A DNA stretch of 64,000 bases from positions 5,642,001-5,706,000 of the forward strand of contig NZ_CP108086.1 of the NCBI RefSeq assembly GCF_036186745.1, written 5' to 3'. This DNA comes from Microbispora hainanensis. Lineage in GTDB: Bacteria; Actinomycetota; Actinomycetes; Streptosporangiales; Streptosporangiaceae. Positions 8,498 through 16,609 of the stretch are shown one piece after another. The notes beneath the pieces were generated by a model. That model was not told where the DNA came from. It saw only the letters and a program-made list of their open reading frames with translations, and did not search any database. The position numbers were made by a program, and so were the translations under genes. Positions within the stretch are counted from its first letter, which is position 1, and each line of letters begins with the position of its first letter.

Positions 8498-9343
8498 TCA
8501 GTGCACTCGTTCCCGGCCGAGGAAGCACGACAGGAGCCGCCTGAACTCGTGCGGGTGCTCGATCGCGGGCACGTGCCCGCATCGGCCGAACACGTGCAGA
8601 CGGACGTCGGCCAGGTGTTCGAGCAGGGGCAGGGCCGCCGTTCCGAGCGGGGTGACCCGGTCCTCGGCGCCGTGGACGAGCAGCACGGGCGCGCGGATCC
8701 CTGCAAGCGTTGGCGCCGAGAGGGTGAGGTCGTCGGCCCAGCGTGCCCTGGGTGGAGGGAACAGCGACGCGTACGCGGCCGCGCCCTCCAGCATCGCTTC
8801 CGCACGGGCGGCGACGGCCGACTCGGTCACGAGCGCCTGGTCGAAGAAGAGACGGCTCAGCATGTCTCGCGCCCCGGCAGGGCCGGCGGGGGCGGCCCAG
8901 AGCGCGTCGAGGTCGGGGGACAGCGGCGCCCCGGGGGCGCCCATCGTCGAGACCGCCACGACATGGGTGACCTGCCGGGGACGCGCGGCCGCCAACGCCA
9001 GCGCCACGGCACCGCCCATGGAGTGGCCCACCACGGCGTAGTGCTCGACACCGAGAGCGTCCATCAGGCCCGCGGCCTGCTCCGTCCACAGCCGGAGCCC
9101 GCCCCGGGAGCCCGGCGGCATCGGTGTGCGGCCGAACCCCGCCTGGTCGGGGGCCACGAGGCGCCAGGACGCGCCCAGCGCCTGTGCCGTCGCCGCCCAG
9201 GCCCCGGATCCGGTCGTGCCGGGTCCGGAGCCGTGCAGCATCAGCACCGCGGGACCGGTGCCGGTGTCCATGACGTGGACGGGGGAGCCGCCGACTGTGA
9301 CGGTCCGAAGTTCCGTCACAGTCGGCACCTCACGTGTGCTCAT
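8498..9343 (-). CDS. Alpha/beta hydrolase of the C-C bond hydrolase (BphD/MhpC) type
   Basis: 281 residues. The oxyanion-hole motif HGSGPG (37-42), the nucleophile elbow VVGHSMGG (Ser108), an acid in VHGAEDRV and a late catalytic His in GRCGHVPAIEHP make a complete triad. HGSGPG is characteristic of meta-cleavage-product hydrolases, which split C-C bonds in vinylogous diketones from aromatic degradation, although related esterases also carry it. No ring-cleavage dioxygenase is in the window, so the substrate is open. Its ATG at 9343 overlaps the stop of the DJ-1/PfpI gene by 4 bases. Confidence 0.85.
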   Translation of the reverse strand: MSTREVPTVTELRTVTVGGSPVHVMDTGTGPAVLMLHGSGPGTTGSGAWAATAQALGASWRLVAPDQAGFGRTPMPPGSRGGLRLWTEQAAGLMDALGVEHYAVVGHSMGGAVALALAAARPRQVTHVVAVSTMGAPGAPLSPDLDALWAAPAGPAGARDMLSRLFFDQALVTESAVAARAEAMLEGAAAYASLFPPPRARWADDLTLSAPTLAGIRAPVLLVHGAEDRVTPLGTAALPLLEHLADVRLHVFGRCGHVPAIEHPHEFRRLLSCFLGRERVH

Positions 9344-9909
9344 GCCGACGCGGAGTCGATGGACTTCGAGAAGACCTCCATCATCACCTTGCCGAACTGC
9401 GGCATGTCGGGCCAGCCGCGGCAGGAGACGAGGTTGCCGTCGACGACGTCCGGAGCGTCGATGACCGTCGCGCCGGCGTTCTCCATGTCACCGGTGATGG
9501 GTGGGAAGCACGCCGTCTTCCGGCCCTTCAGCAGCCCGTACACGGCCGGCACCTGCGCGCCGTGGCACACCAGCGCGATGGGGAGGTTGCGTGCGAAGAA
9601 GTGCTCGGTGATGCGCCTGACGTCGGGGTCGACCCGGATCCACTCGGGGGCGCGTCCTCCGGGGATGATGAGGGCGTCATAGCGCTCGACGTCGACCTCG
9701 GCCCAGGTCACGTCGACCGGCAGCTTCCGGCCGTTCTTCTCCACGTAGGCGTCGGAGTTCGGGTCGAACTCGTGGATGACCAGCTGGATGTCACGCTTCG
9801 TCCGTGACGAGACGTCGACGTCCCAGCCGCCCTCCTGTACGCGGTAGTAGGGATACATGGTGTCGAGCTCCTCGGCGGCATCGCCGGCTAGGAGCAGCGC
9901 TCTGGGCAC
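9340..9909 (-). CDS. DJ-1/PfpI-family protein
   Basis: The 189-residue protein has the class I glutamine-amidotransferase-like fold signature: RALLLAGDAAEELDTMYP at the start, DALIIPGGRAPEWIR in the middle and the nucleophile elbow ALVCHGAQ, where Cys is followed by His. This family includes glyoxalase III-type deglycase/hydratases, chaperones and (rarely) peptidases. GTG start 9909 is preceded by GAGGAG. It is coupled to the downstream hydrolase and lies just downstream of the GntR regulator gene, with a candidate operator in the gap. Confidence 0.85.
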   Translation of the reverse strand: MPRALLLAGDAAEELDTMYPYYRVQEGGWDVDVSSRTKRDIQLVIHEFDPNSDAYVEKNGRKLPVDVTWAEVDVERYDALIIPGGRAPEWIRVDPDVRRITEHFFARNLPIALVCHGAQVPAVYGLLKGRKTACFPPITGDMENAGATVIDAPDVVDGNLVSCRGWPDMPQFGKVMMEVFSKSIDSASA

Positions 9910-9948
9910 CTGCTTCTCCTCGAAACTGGGGCGGGGGGAGACGGATCC

Positions 9949-9967
9949 AATCCGATCCGATCCGATT
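9949..9967. promoter_or_regulatory. Candidate GntR operator upstream of the DJ-1/hydrolase pair
   Basis: AATCCGATCCGATCCGATT contains three tandem TCCGA units and shares the exact 10-mer CGATCCGATT (reverse AATCGGATCG) with the region upstream of the GntR gene (10818-10827). It lies 40-58 bases upstream of the GTG start of the DJ-1/PfpI gene. Confidence 0.5.
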
Positions 9968-10005
9968 TCGCCAGCATTCCTCGGCCTGGCCCGCCCGTCA
10001 AGCCT

Positions 10006-10740
10006 TTACCGCGATTCGTCCGCGTCCTTGACCTCATCGAACAATCGCCGGAATCGCTCGCCCGACCGCAGGATGTGCCGGCGCATCGCGTAGGCGGCGG
10101 CGTCGGGGTCGCGCGCGGCGATCGCGGCCACGACCTCCTCGTGCTCGGCCATGGCCAGGTGGGTGACCTGGGTGTCGTGGAGAAGCCGGAACAGGTGCAC
10201 GTGGGTGTGCAGGCGGGCGAGCGCTTCGCGGATGGCCTGGTTCTCCCCGCTCAGGGCGACGAGATCGTGGAAGGCGGCGTCGCGCAGCCCGAAGGCGCCG
10301 TACGCCATGCGCCCGCTGCCCCCCTCCAGCTCCGCCATCTCCTCAAGCATCCGCCGCAGGCCGTCCACCTGCTCCAACGACGCCCGTTCCGCGGATCTGC
10401 GCGCCGCCGCCGGTTCGAGAAGCAGGCGGAGCTCGAGCATCTCCTCGAATCGGTGACGGGTGATCTGGGGGGGAATGCGATAGCCGGCATGGGGAACGCG
10501 CACGACCAGGCCCTCGGACTCCATGCGGTTGAGAGCGTCTCGGATCGGCGTCTGCGAGACGCCCAGCTCTCGTGCCAGGGCATCGATGGTGACGCGGGAA
10601 CCGGGCTCGATCCGTAGTGACATCAGCTGTCCGAGCAGCGTGTCGTACACCTCGTCGGCGAGCCGGCCGCGGGATCTTCTCGGCGGCGTTCCGGCCGTCA
10701 GGGTCCCACCGCGCCGCGCGATCATCGCTTCGTCGTCCAT
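10006..10740 (-). CDS. GntR-family regulator, FCD subfamily
   Basis: 244 residues if started at ATG 10740, which is preceded by AGAAAGGA; the open frame runs further upstream but without support. The winged-helix part reads EVYDTLLGQLMSLRIEPGSR and LARELGVSQTPIRDALNRM. The helical C-terminal domain has the FCD pattern of metal-binding residues (Asp and His in RDAAFHDLVAL, His in the HTHVHLF and MAEHEEVV helices, and a final RRHI). FCD regulators usually bind organic acids, sugar acids or amino acids. It is divergent from the ABC-importer operon and upstream of the DJ-1/hydrolase pair, and candidate sites occur in both gaps, so it may control both units. Confidence 0.85.
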   Translation of the reverse strand: MDDEAMIARRGGTLTAGTPPRRSRGRLADEVYDTLLGQLMSLRIEPGSRVTIDALARELGVSQTPIRDALNRMESEGLVVRVPHAGYRIPPQITRHRFEEMLELRLLLEPAAARRSAERASLEQVDGLRRMLEEMAELEGGSGRMAYGAFGLRDAAFHDLVALSGENQAIREALARLHTHVHLFRLLHDTQVTHLAMAEHEEVVAAIAARDPDAAAYAMRRHILRSGERFRRLFDEVKDADESR

Positions 10741-11132
10741 CGTGACACGAGGTCCTTTCTTATCTCTTCGGGAACCTGTTGACATCGGTCGCAACGCTGC
10801 GGGATGTTGACGCCCCCAATCGGATCGTATAGGAAAGGGGGCGGATGCTGGCCATCCCCCACAAATCGCGGAATCGTCCGCCATCGCTCCGCTTCGACCA
10901 GTTGGAGCTCCTCATGAGCATGTTCGACGTCCTATTCGATTCGCCGCCGGGCCCCGCACGGCCCGAAGGACTTCGCGCCTGCCTGGAGCTCCACTGCGTC
11001 GTGGCGTACTCGTGACGCCCCTGTCTGCGGGTCAGCCCCTGCGACAGCCGGTAACACGCCTCAACACCCCCCAACTGCTCGGCGAAGCACGCAGCAAGGC
11101 TCCAAAGCCCCCCACCCAGAAAGCAGGCAAGG
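10741..11132. other. Intergenic region between GntR gene and ABC-importer operon
   Basis: This 392-base gap holds the candidate GntR site at 10818-10830 (AATCGGATCGTAT). It also contains a 56-codon open frame at 10845-11015 (starting MLAIPHKSRNRPPS, containing LRFDQLELLMSMFDVLFD). The frame has no clear ribosome site and no family I recognise, and may be a chance frame or gene remnant. The importer's ribosome site AGGCAAGG lies at about 11125. I see no confident promoter boxes. Confidence 0.4.
10818..10830. promoter_or_regulatory. Candidate GntR operator upstream of gntR-type gene and ABC operon
   Basis: AATCGGATCGTAT shares its first 10 bases exactly, in opposite orientation, with the site at 9949-9967. 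It is 78-90 bases upstream of the regulator start and about 300 bases upstream of the binding-protein gene, so autoregulation is the more direct prediction. Confidence 0.45.
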
Positions 11133-12551
11133 ATGCGGTATCCACATCGAATAGGACGACTGTCGGTTCCCGGTCGAAGGGCACGGCTGGCAGCGGCGGC
11201 CATGTTGATGGTCACGACCGCGGTGGCCTGCGGCGGCGGCACGGATAGCAGCGCCCCCAAGGCGCCGGCGACCATCCCCGAGCTCACCAAGGACCCGCTG
11301 ACCCTCAGCTTCATCTGGTTCGACTGGCCCCCCGCTCACGCGCTGGAGGACTTCGCGAACGCGGAGTACACCAAGGTGCGGCCGAACGTGACCATCAAGG
11401 TCAACACCGTGCCGAACGCGAACTGGCACGACGCCATGTTCACCCAGTTCGCGGCGCACAAGACCGACTTCGATATCCCGATCCTGGACTCGCAGCACAT
11501 CGGCGAGGCCGTGACGAACGGCAACATCCTCGACATCACCGACTTCGTCAAGAAGAACATCGACGTCAACGCCTACAACCCGTATCTCCTGGCGGCCTAC
11601 GGCCAGTTCCCCCAGGCGGAGACCGGCAAGCGCGACGAGAACGCCAGCCTGTACGGACTGCCGCTGCTCGGCGACACCTGGACGATGATCTATCGCAAGG
11701 ACCTGATCGGCGACAAACCGCCGCAGACCTGGGACGAGATGATCTCTGTCGCCGAGAAGTGCCAGGCGGACAACCCCGGCGTCAGCGGCCTGGCCTTCCA
11801 CCAGGCCAACGGCTCCGACGCCGCGGCCGTCACCTACAACACGGTCAACGGCGTCTACGGCGGCAACCTCTGGGACGCCAAGACGCGCAAGATCGACGGC
11901 GTCCTCAACGACGCCGCGGGCCAGGAGGCGATGGACGTCCTGGTCAACAAGATGAAGCCGCTGACCGCCAAGGGCTCCGGCAACTGGTTCATCGACGAGG
12001 TGAACGCGGCGGTCGCCCAGGGCAAGGCGTGCATTGCGTTCAACTGGATCGCCGCGAGCGGCGCCCTGCTCGACCCGAAGGAGTCGACGCTCGGCAGCAC
12101 GCGGGAGGAGATCCTCGAGAAGCTGGGCTTCGCCACCCTGCCGACCCAGAAGACGAACCTGGTGCCTCTCGGCGGCATGGGGATGCACGTGTCGGCCTAC
12201 TCCTCGGAAGAGAAGCAGGCGGAGGCGCTGAACTTCATGAAGTGGTTCGAGCAGGCCGACATCCAGAAGAAGTGGGCCGCCGCCGGTGGCGTGCCCGCGC
12301 GTACGGACGCCCTCGAGTCGCCCGAGTTCCTCAACGCCGGGCCGTTCAACAAGGTGTACGCCGACTCGGTTCCGCGGATGCGGGACATGTGGAACGTGCC
12401 CGAGTACGCGCGTCTCGTCGACATCGAGAACACCAACGTGAACGCGGCTCTCAACGGCGCGAAGAGCCCGAAGGAGGCGCTCGACGACATCGCGAAGCAG
12501 CAGCAGAGCGTGCTCGACTCCAGCAACCGTAAGGGCGGCGGCGGGCTGTGA
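11133..12551 (+). CDS. ABC transporter substrate-binding lipoprotein (sugar/polyol type, CUT1)
   Basis: 472 residues with a basic N terminus, a hydrophobic stretch (LAAAAMLMVTTAVAC) and a lipobox ending at Cys33, so it is exported and lipid-anchored. The mature part has the extracellular solute-binding family 1 pattern: LTLSFIWFDWPPAHALEDF, a DIPILDSQHIGEAVTNG hinge region, GDTWTMIYRKDLI, and MHVSAYSSEEKQAEALNFMKW. It heads an operon with two permeases and two ATPases, each linked by a 1-4 base overlap. The dehydrogenases encoded next suggest an alcohol, polyol or aldose substrate; the ligand cannot be assigned. Confidence 0.9.
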   Translation: MRYPHRIGRLSVPGRRARLAAAAMLMVTTAVACGGGTDSSAPKAPATIPELTKDPLTLSFIWFDWPPAHALEDFANAEYTKVRPNVTIKVNTVPNANWHDAMFTQFAAHKTDFDIPILDSQHIGEAVTNGNILDITDFVKKNIDVNAYNPYLLAAYGQFPQAETGKRDENASLYGLPLLGDTWTMIYRKDLIGDKPPQTWDEMISVAEKCQADNPGVSGLAFHQANGSDAAAVTYNTVNGVYGGNLWDAKTRKIDGVLNDAAGQEAMDVLVNKMKPLTAKGSGNWFIDEVNAAVAQGKACIAFNWIAASGALLDPKESTLGSTREEILEKLGFATLPTQKTNLVPLGGMGMHVSAYSSEEKQAEALNFMKWFEQADIQKKWAAAGGVPARTDALESPEFLNAGPFNKVYADSVPRMRDMWNVPEYARLVDIENTNVNAALNGAKSPKEALDDIAKQQQSVLDSSNRKGGGGL

Positions 12552-13498
12552 GTGACTCCGCCTCCCTGACGACCGACCACCCCGGGCAGGCGGCGTCCGC
12601 GACGCCGCCGGCCCGGGGCCGGTCCCGCCGCCTGAGCGACCGATGGCTCGCCGTGGTCTTCATCTCCCCGGCGCTGCTGCTGTTGCTCGCGATGTCGGTG
12701 TTTCCGTTGCTGTGGGCGTTGTACCTGTCGTTCACCGACTACTCGGCCACCCGCGGGGGGCCGGCCAATTTCGTCGGGCTCGAGAACTACACCGCCATCC
12801 TGGCTTCGGCGCAGGTCCACCTGAGGGCCCTGACGACGCTGATCTACGTGATCGGCGCCGTCGCCCTGCAGACCGTGCTGGGCTTCACCATCGCCTATCT
12901 GATCTCGCGGCGTACGCACGGGCGAGGGCTGCTGACCACGCTGTTCCTGGTTCCGATGATGCTGTCGCCGGTCGTGGTCGGGCTGTTCTGGCGGTTCATG
13001 CTCGACGCGCAGTTCGGCGTGATCAACAGCATGCTCGGCTCGCTCGGCCTGGGGCAGGTGGAGTGGCTCACCCGGCAGCAGACGGCGTTGTTCTCGCTGA
13101 TCGTGGTCGACACCTGGCAGTGGACGCCGTTCATCATGCTCATCGCGCTCGCGGGCCTCACCGCGGTCCCGAAGTACCTGTACGAGGCCGCCTCGATCGA
13201 CCGGGCGTCCGAGTGGTTCCGGTTCCGCACCATCACTCTTCCGCTGGTGTGGCCGCTGCTCCTCATCGCCGTGCTGTTCAGGGCCATCGAGGCGTTCCGG
13301 CTGTTCGACCTCGTCTACATCCTCACCAGCGGAGGGCCGGGGGTCTCCACCGAGACGTTGTCGTTCCACGTCTACAAGGTCGCGTTCCTGGGCTTCAACA
13401 CCGGAACCGCATCGGCGTACGGGATCCTCATGGTCCTCGTCGTCATCGTCCTTACGCAGCTCTATCTGCGCTACTTGAACAAGCTCAAGGAGGACTGA
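12548..13498 (+). CDS. ABC transporter permease (CUT1, MalF/UgpA-like)
   Basis: 316 residues with six hydrophobic segments. The inner-membrane coupling helix is the EAA-type loop KYLYEAASIDRASEWFRFRT, followed by ITLPLVWPLLLIA, which docks on the ATPase. The sequence before the last helix, ILTSGGPGVSTETLSFHVYK, is typical of MalF/UgpA-type subunits. GTG 12548 overlaps the binding-protein stop (GTGA). It pairs with the next permease to form the membrane channel. Confidence 0.92.
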   Translation: MSDSASLTTDHPGQAASATPPARGRSRRLSDRWLAVVFISPALLLLLAMSVFPLLWALYLSFTDYSATRGGPANFVGLENYTAILASAQVHLRALTTLIYVIGAVALQTVLGFTIAYLISRRTHGRGLLTTLFLVPMMLSPVVVGLFWRFMLDAQFGVINSMLGSLGLGQVEWLTRQQTALFSLIVVDTWQWTPFIMLIALAGLTAVPKYLYEAASIDRASEWFRFRTITLPLVWPLLLIAVLFRAIEAFRLFDLVYILTSGGPGVSTETLSFHVYKVAFLGFNTGTASAYGILMVLVVIVLTQLYLRYLNKLKED

Positions 13499-14409
13499 TG
13501 GCCGTGTCCGTCGACGAGGCCGTGTCCACGAGTCCTGTCCGGGATGAGACGCCCCCCGCGCGCCGCTTCGGCCTTCGCGGCCGCTCGGTGCTGGAGGTCG
13601 CGCTGCTGGCCGTGCTGGCCGTCGTGATGCTCTTTCCGGTGCTGTGGATGGTCGAGACGTCCATCAAGGAGAACCGGGACGTCTACGCCATCCCGGCGAA
13701 GTTCTTCGGTTTCACGGTCACCCTCGACCATTTCAAGGACGTGTTCGTCGCCTCCGGCGGCGGCCGTTCGACCTTGTCCGTCGCGTTCCTCAACTCCGTC
13801 GTGGTCGCCGGGGTCTCCACGGCGCTGGCCACCGTGCTGGGGGTCCCGGCGGCCTGGGCCTACTCGCGCTTCGCCGTGAAGGCCAAGAAGGACCAGCTGT
13901 TCTTCATCCTGTCCACCCGCTTCATGCCGCCCGTGGTGGTCGTGATCCCGATCTTCCTCATGTACCGCCAGGTCGGGCTCATCGACTCCAAACTGGGCCT
14001 GATCCTCATCTACGCCGCGTTCAACGTCCCGTTCACGATCTGGATGATGAAGGGGTTCGTCGACGAGGTGCCCGCGGAGTACGAGGACGCCGCCATGCTC
14101 GACGGCTACACCCGCCTGCAGGCGTTCCGGCGGTTCACCCTTCCGCTGCTGCTGCCCGGCATCGCCGCGACGGCGGTGTTCGCACTCATCTTCTCGTGGA
14201 ACGAGTTCGTGTTCGCCATCTTCCTCACCTCCAGCGACAGTGTGCGTACGGCCCCGCCCGCCATCGCCGGCCTCATCGGCGGGACCACCGTGGACTGGGG
14301 TCTCGTGGCCGCCTCCTCCGTGGTGTTCGCCCTGCCGGTGCTCATCTTCGCCTACCTGGTGCGCAAGCACCTCGTCGCCGGTGTGACGCTCGGGGCGGTG
14401 CGACGCTGA
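13498..14409 (+). CDS. ABC transporter permease (CUT1, MalG/UgpE-like)
   Basis: 303 residues. ATG 13498 shares its A with the upstream TGA. The protein has an N-terminal cytosolic tail of about 30 residues, the LFPVLWMVETSIKENRD segment after the first helix, and the EAA-type coupling loop EYEDAAMLDGYTRLQAFRRF, followed by TLPLLLPGIAATAVF. NEFVFAIFLT in the following helix is typical of MalG-like subunits. It is the second half of the sugar/polyol importer channel. Confidence 0.92.
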   Translation: MAVSVDEAVSTSPVRDETPPARRFGLRGRSVLEVALLAVLAVVMLFPVLWMVETSIKENRDVYAIPAKFFGFTVTLDHFKDVFVASGGGRSTLSVAFLNSVVVAGVSTALATVLGVPAAWAYSRFAVKAKKDQLFFILSTRFMPPVVVVIPIFLMYRQVGLIDSKLGLILIYAAFNVPFTIWMMKGFVDEVPAEYEDAAMLDGYTRLQAFRRFTLPLLLPGIAATAVFALIFSWNEFVFAIFLTSSDSVRTAPPAIAGLIGGTTVDWGLVAASSVVFALPVLIFAYLVRKHLVAGVTLGAVRR

Positions 14410-15476
14410 TGGCGGGCATCGAGGTGACCGCCCTGCACAAGCGGTATCCGGACGGGACCGTCGCGGTCGAGCACGTGGACCTGTCCATCGGCGACGGCGA
14501 GCTGTTCGTGATGCTCGGCCCTTCGGGGTGCGGCAAGACGACGACGCTGCGGGCCATCGCCGGCCTGGAGAGGCAGACGACGGGCGACATCCGCATCGGC
14601 GACACGCTGGTCAACGACCTGCCGCCCGCCGAGCGCGACATCGCCATGGTGTTCCAGTTCTACGCTCTCTATCCGCACCTGAGGACCCGCGACAACCTGG
14701 CGTTCCCGCTGCGGGCCGAGGGACTGCCCAAGGCGGAGGTGCGCGAGCGGGTCGACGAGGCCGCCCGGCTGATGCGGCTCGGCCCGCTCCTGGACCGGCG
14801 ACCGCACCGGCTGTCCGGCGGTGAGCAGCAGCGCGTCGCGCTCGCTCGCGCCCTGGTGCGGCGACCGCGCGCGTTCCTCATGGACGAACCCCTCACCAAC
14901 CTGGACGCGGAGCTGAGGGCGGACATGCGCACGGAGATCAAGCACCTCCAGGGGGAGCTGGGGACGACGATGGTCTACGTCACCCACGACCAGGTCGAGG
15001 CGATGTCGCTCGGCCACAGGATCGCCATCCTCAACAAGGGCCGCGTCGAGCAGATCGGCACACCGCTGGAGGTCTACGACCGCCCGGCGAGCCTGTTCTG
15101 CGCCGCGTTCATCGGCTCACCGCCGATGAACCTGATCGAGGTGGAGATCGCCGACGGGAAGCTGCGCAGTAAGGGCGGGCTGGTCCTCACGCCGCCGCCG
15201 GGCCTGCCGCGCGACCGCCGCCTGGTCGCAGGCGTACGGCCGGAGGCGCTGGAAGTCACGGAACCGGGGGCGGAGGGTTCGGCCCCGGCCCGCGTGATCT
15301 CGGCCGAGTGGCTGGGCGACGAGATCATCTACGTGGTCGACCACGGCGGTGAGCACGAGGTGCGGGTCCGGATGCCGCCGACTGTCCGTTTCGCCGCCGA
15401 CGCACCGGTCGGTCTGCGGCACACCGGCGGGCCCCCGCCGGTCTACGACGTGAGCACGGAAGAGCTGGTGGCCTGA
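14409..15476 (+). CDS. ABC transporter ATPase 1 (CUT1, MalK/UgpC-like, canonical)
   Basis: 355 residues. Walker A is GPSGCGKTTT (37-46), the Q loop is in MVFQFYALYPH, the signature is LSGGEQQRVALARAL, Walker B is AFLMDEP, and the switch histidine is His193 in VYVTHDQVEAM, so all ATPase motifs are intact. From about residue 235 a TOBE-type regulatory domain follows (GSPPMNLIEVEI; VAGVRPEALEV). It starts one base inside the permease stop and ends one base inside the next ATPase start. It differs from ATPase 2 in the switch position, so the importer probably uses a heterodimeric ATPase. Confidence 0.93.
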   Translation: MAGIEVTALHKRYPDGTVAVEHVDLSIGDGELFVMLGPSGCGKTTTLRAIAGLERQTTGDIRIGDTLVNDLPPAERDIAMVFQFYALYPHLRTRDNLAFPLRAEGLPKAEVRERVDEAARLMRLGPLLDRRPHRLSGGEQQRVALARALVRRPRAFLMDEPLTNLDAELRADMRTEIKHLQGELGTTMVYVTHDQVEAMSLGHRIAILNKGRVEQIGTPLEVYDRPASLFCAAFIGSPPMNLIEVEIADGKLRSKGGLVLTPPPGLPRDRRLVAGVRPEALEVTEPGAEGSAPARVISAEWLGDEIIYVVDHGGEHEVRVRMPPTVRFAADAPVGLRHTGGPPPVYDVSTEELVA

Positions 15477-16549
15477 TGGGAACCGTGGCAGCGCACGGGC
15501 TGCGCAAGTCCTTCGGCAAGGTCCAGGCACTGGACGGGGTGACGCTGGACGTGCCGGACGGCTCGTTCTTCGTCGTGCTCGGCCCCTCCGGGGCGGGCAA
15601 GACGACGACCCTGCGGGCGATCGCCGGCCTCGAGAAGCTCGATGCCGGCTCGGTGCACCTGGACGGGAGGGACGCGACCGGCGACGCCCCGGCCGACCGC
15701 GACCTGGCCATGGTGTTCCAGAGCTACGCCCTCTACCCGAAACTCACGGCGTACGAGAACATCGCCTCGCCGCTGCGGGCACGCCGCTGTTCTTCGAGCG
15801 AGATCGCGGCCGCCGTCGAGCGGATGTCGAGCCTGCTGCACATCGAACGGCTGCTGCAGCGTCGTCCCGCGCAGATGTCGGGCGGTGAGATGCAGCGTGT
15901 CGCCCTGGCGCGGGCGCTGGTCCGCAGCCCGCGCGCGTTCCTCATGGACGAGCCGCTGACGAACCTCGACCTCAAGCTCCGCGTCGAGATGCGCACCGAG
16001 CTCACCCGCATCCACCGGAGCCTTGGAGCGACCTTCATCTACGTGACCAACGACCAGGTCGAGGCCCTGTCGATGGCCGACCAGGTCGCGGTCCTCAAAG
16101 AGGGGAAGGTGCAACAGGTCGGAACGCCGGCCGAGGTGTACGAGCGTCCGGCCAACCAGTGGGTCGCGGGATTCGTCGGGAGCCCGCATATCAGCCTGCT
16201 CGCCTGCCGCGCCGAGGGAGACCGCCTGGTCGGTGAGAGCTGGACGCTGCCGCGGCCTCGCTGGGCCATGGCCGAGGACGGCCGTCCGCTGCTGCTGGGC
16301 CTGCGCGCGGAGAACGTGTCCATCGAGCAGCGCGGGGACGCGTCGCTGCCGGGGGAGCTCTACGGGCTTGAGCCGCTCGGCGACCGGACGGTGGTCGACG
16401 TCCGCGTGGGGACGGAGATCCTCAAGGTCAAGGCACGACCGACAGTCACGGGTGTGCCGGGCGAGCGGCTGCAGGTCACGGTCGACCTGGACCGGGCGCA
16501 CCTGTTCGACGCGGACACCGGGCTGTCGCTGTCCGATGCCGGGAGATGA
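15476..16549 (+). CDS. ABC transporter ATPase 2 with altered switch (His to Asn)
   Basis: 357 residues. Walker A GPSGAGKTTT (36-45), Q loop MVFQSYALYPK, signature MSGGEMQRVALARAL and Walker B AFLMDEP are intact. The switch-loop histidine is replaced by Asn192 (IYVTNDQVEAL, codon AAC). In MalK-type ATPases this His contacts the ATP gamma-phosphate and is needed for turnover, so this subunit may be slow or inactive and rely on ATPase 1 in a heterodimer. The TOBE-type tail (GSPHISLLACRAEGD, LLGLRAENVSI) is present. It is last of the five transporter genes; the aldehyde dehydrogenase begins 61 bases later. Confidence 0.92.
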   Translation: MGTVAAHGLRKSFGKVQALDGVTLDVPDGSFFVVLGPSGAGKTTTLRAIAGLEKLDAGSVHLDGRDATGDAPADRDLAMVFQSYALYPKLTAYENIASPLRARRCSSSEIAAAVERMSSLLHIERLLQRRPAQMSGGEMQRVALARALVRSPRAFLMDEPLTNLDLKLRVEMRTELTRIHRSLGATFIYVTNDQVEALSMADQVAVLKEGKVQQVGTPAEVYERPANQWVAGFVGSPHISLLACRAEGDRLVGESWTLPRPRWAMAEDGRPLLLGLRAENVSIEQRGDASLPGELYGLEPLGDRTVVDVRVGTEILKVKARPTVTGVPGERLQVTVDLDRAHLFDADTGLSLSDAGR

Positions 16550-16609
16550 ACACACAGGGCGGCGAGGTCACGCCGGACATCACCAAGAACATCACAGGAG
16601 GCGTACGCA

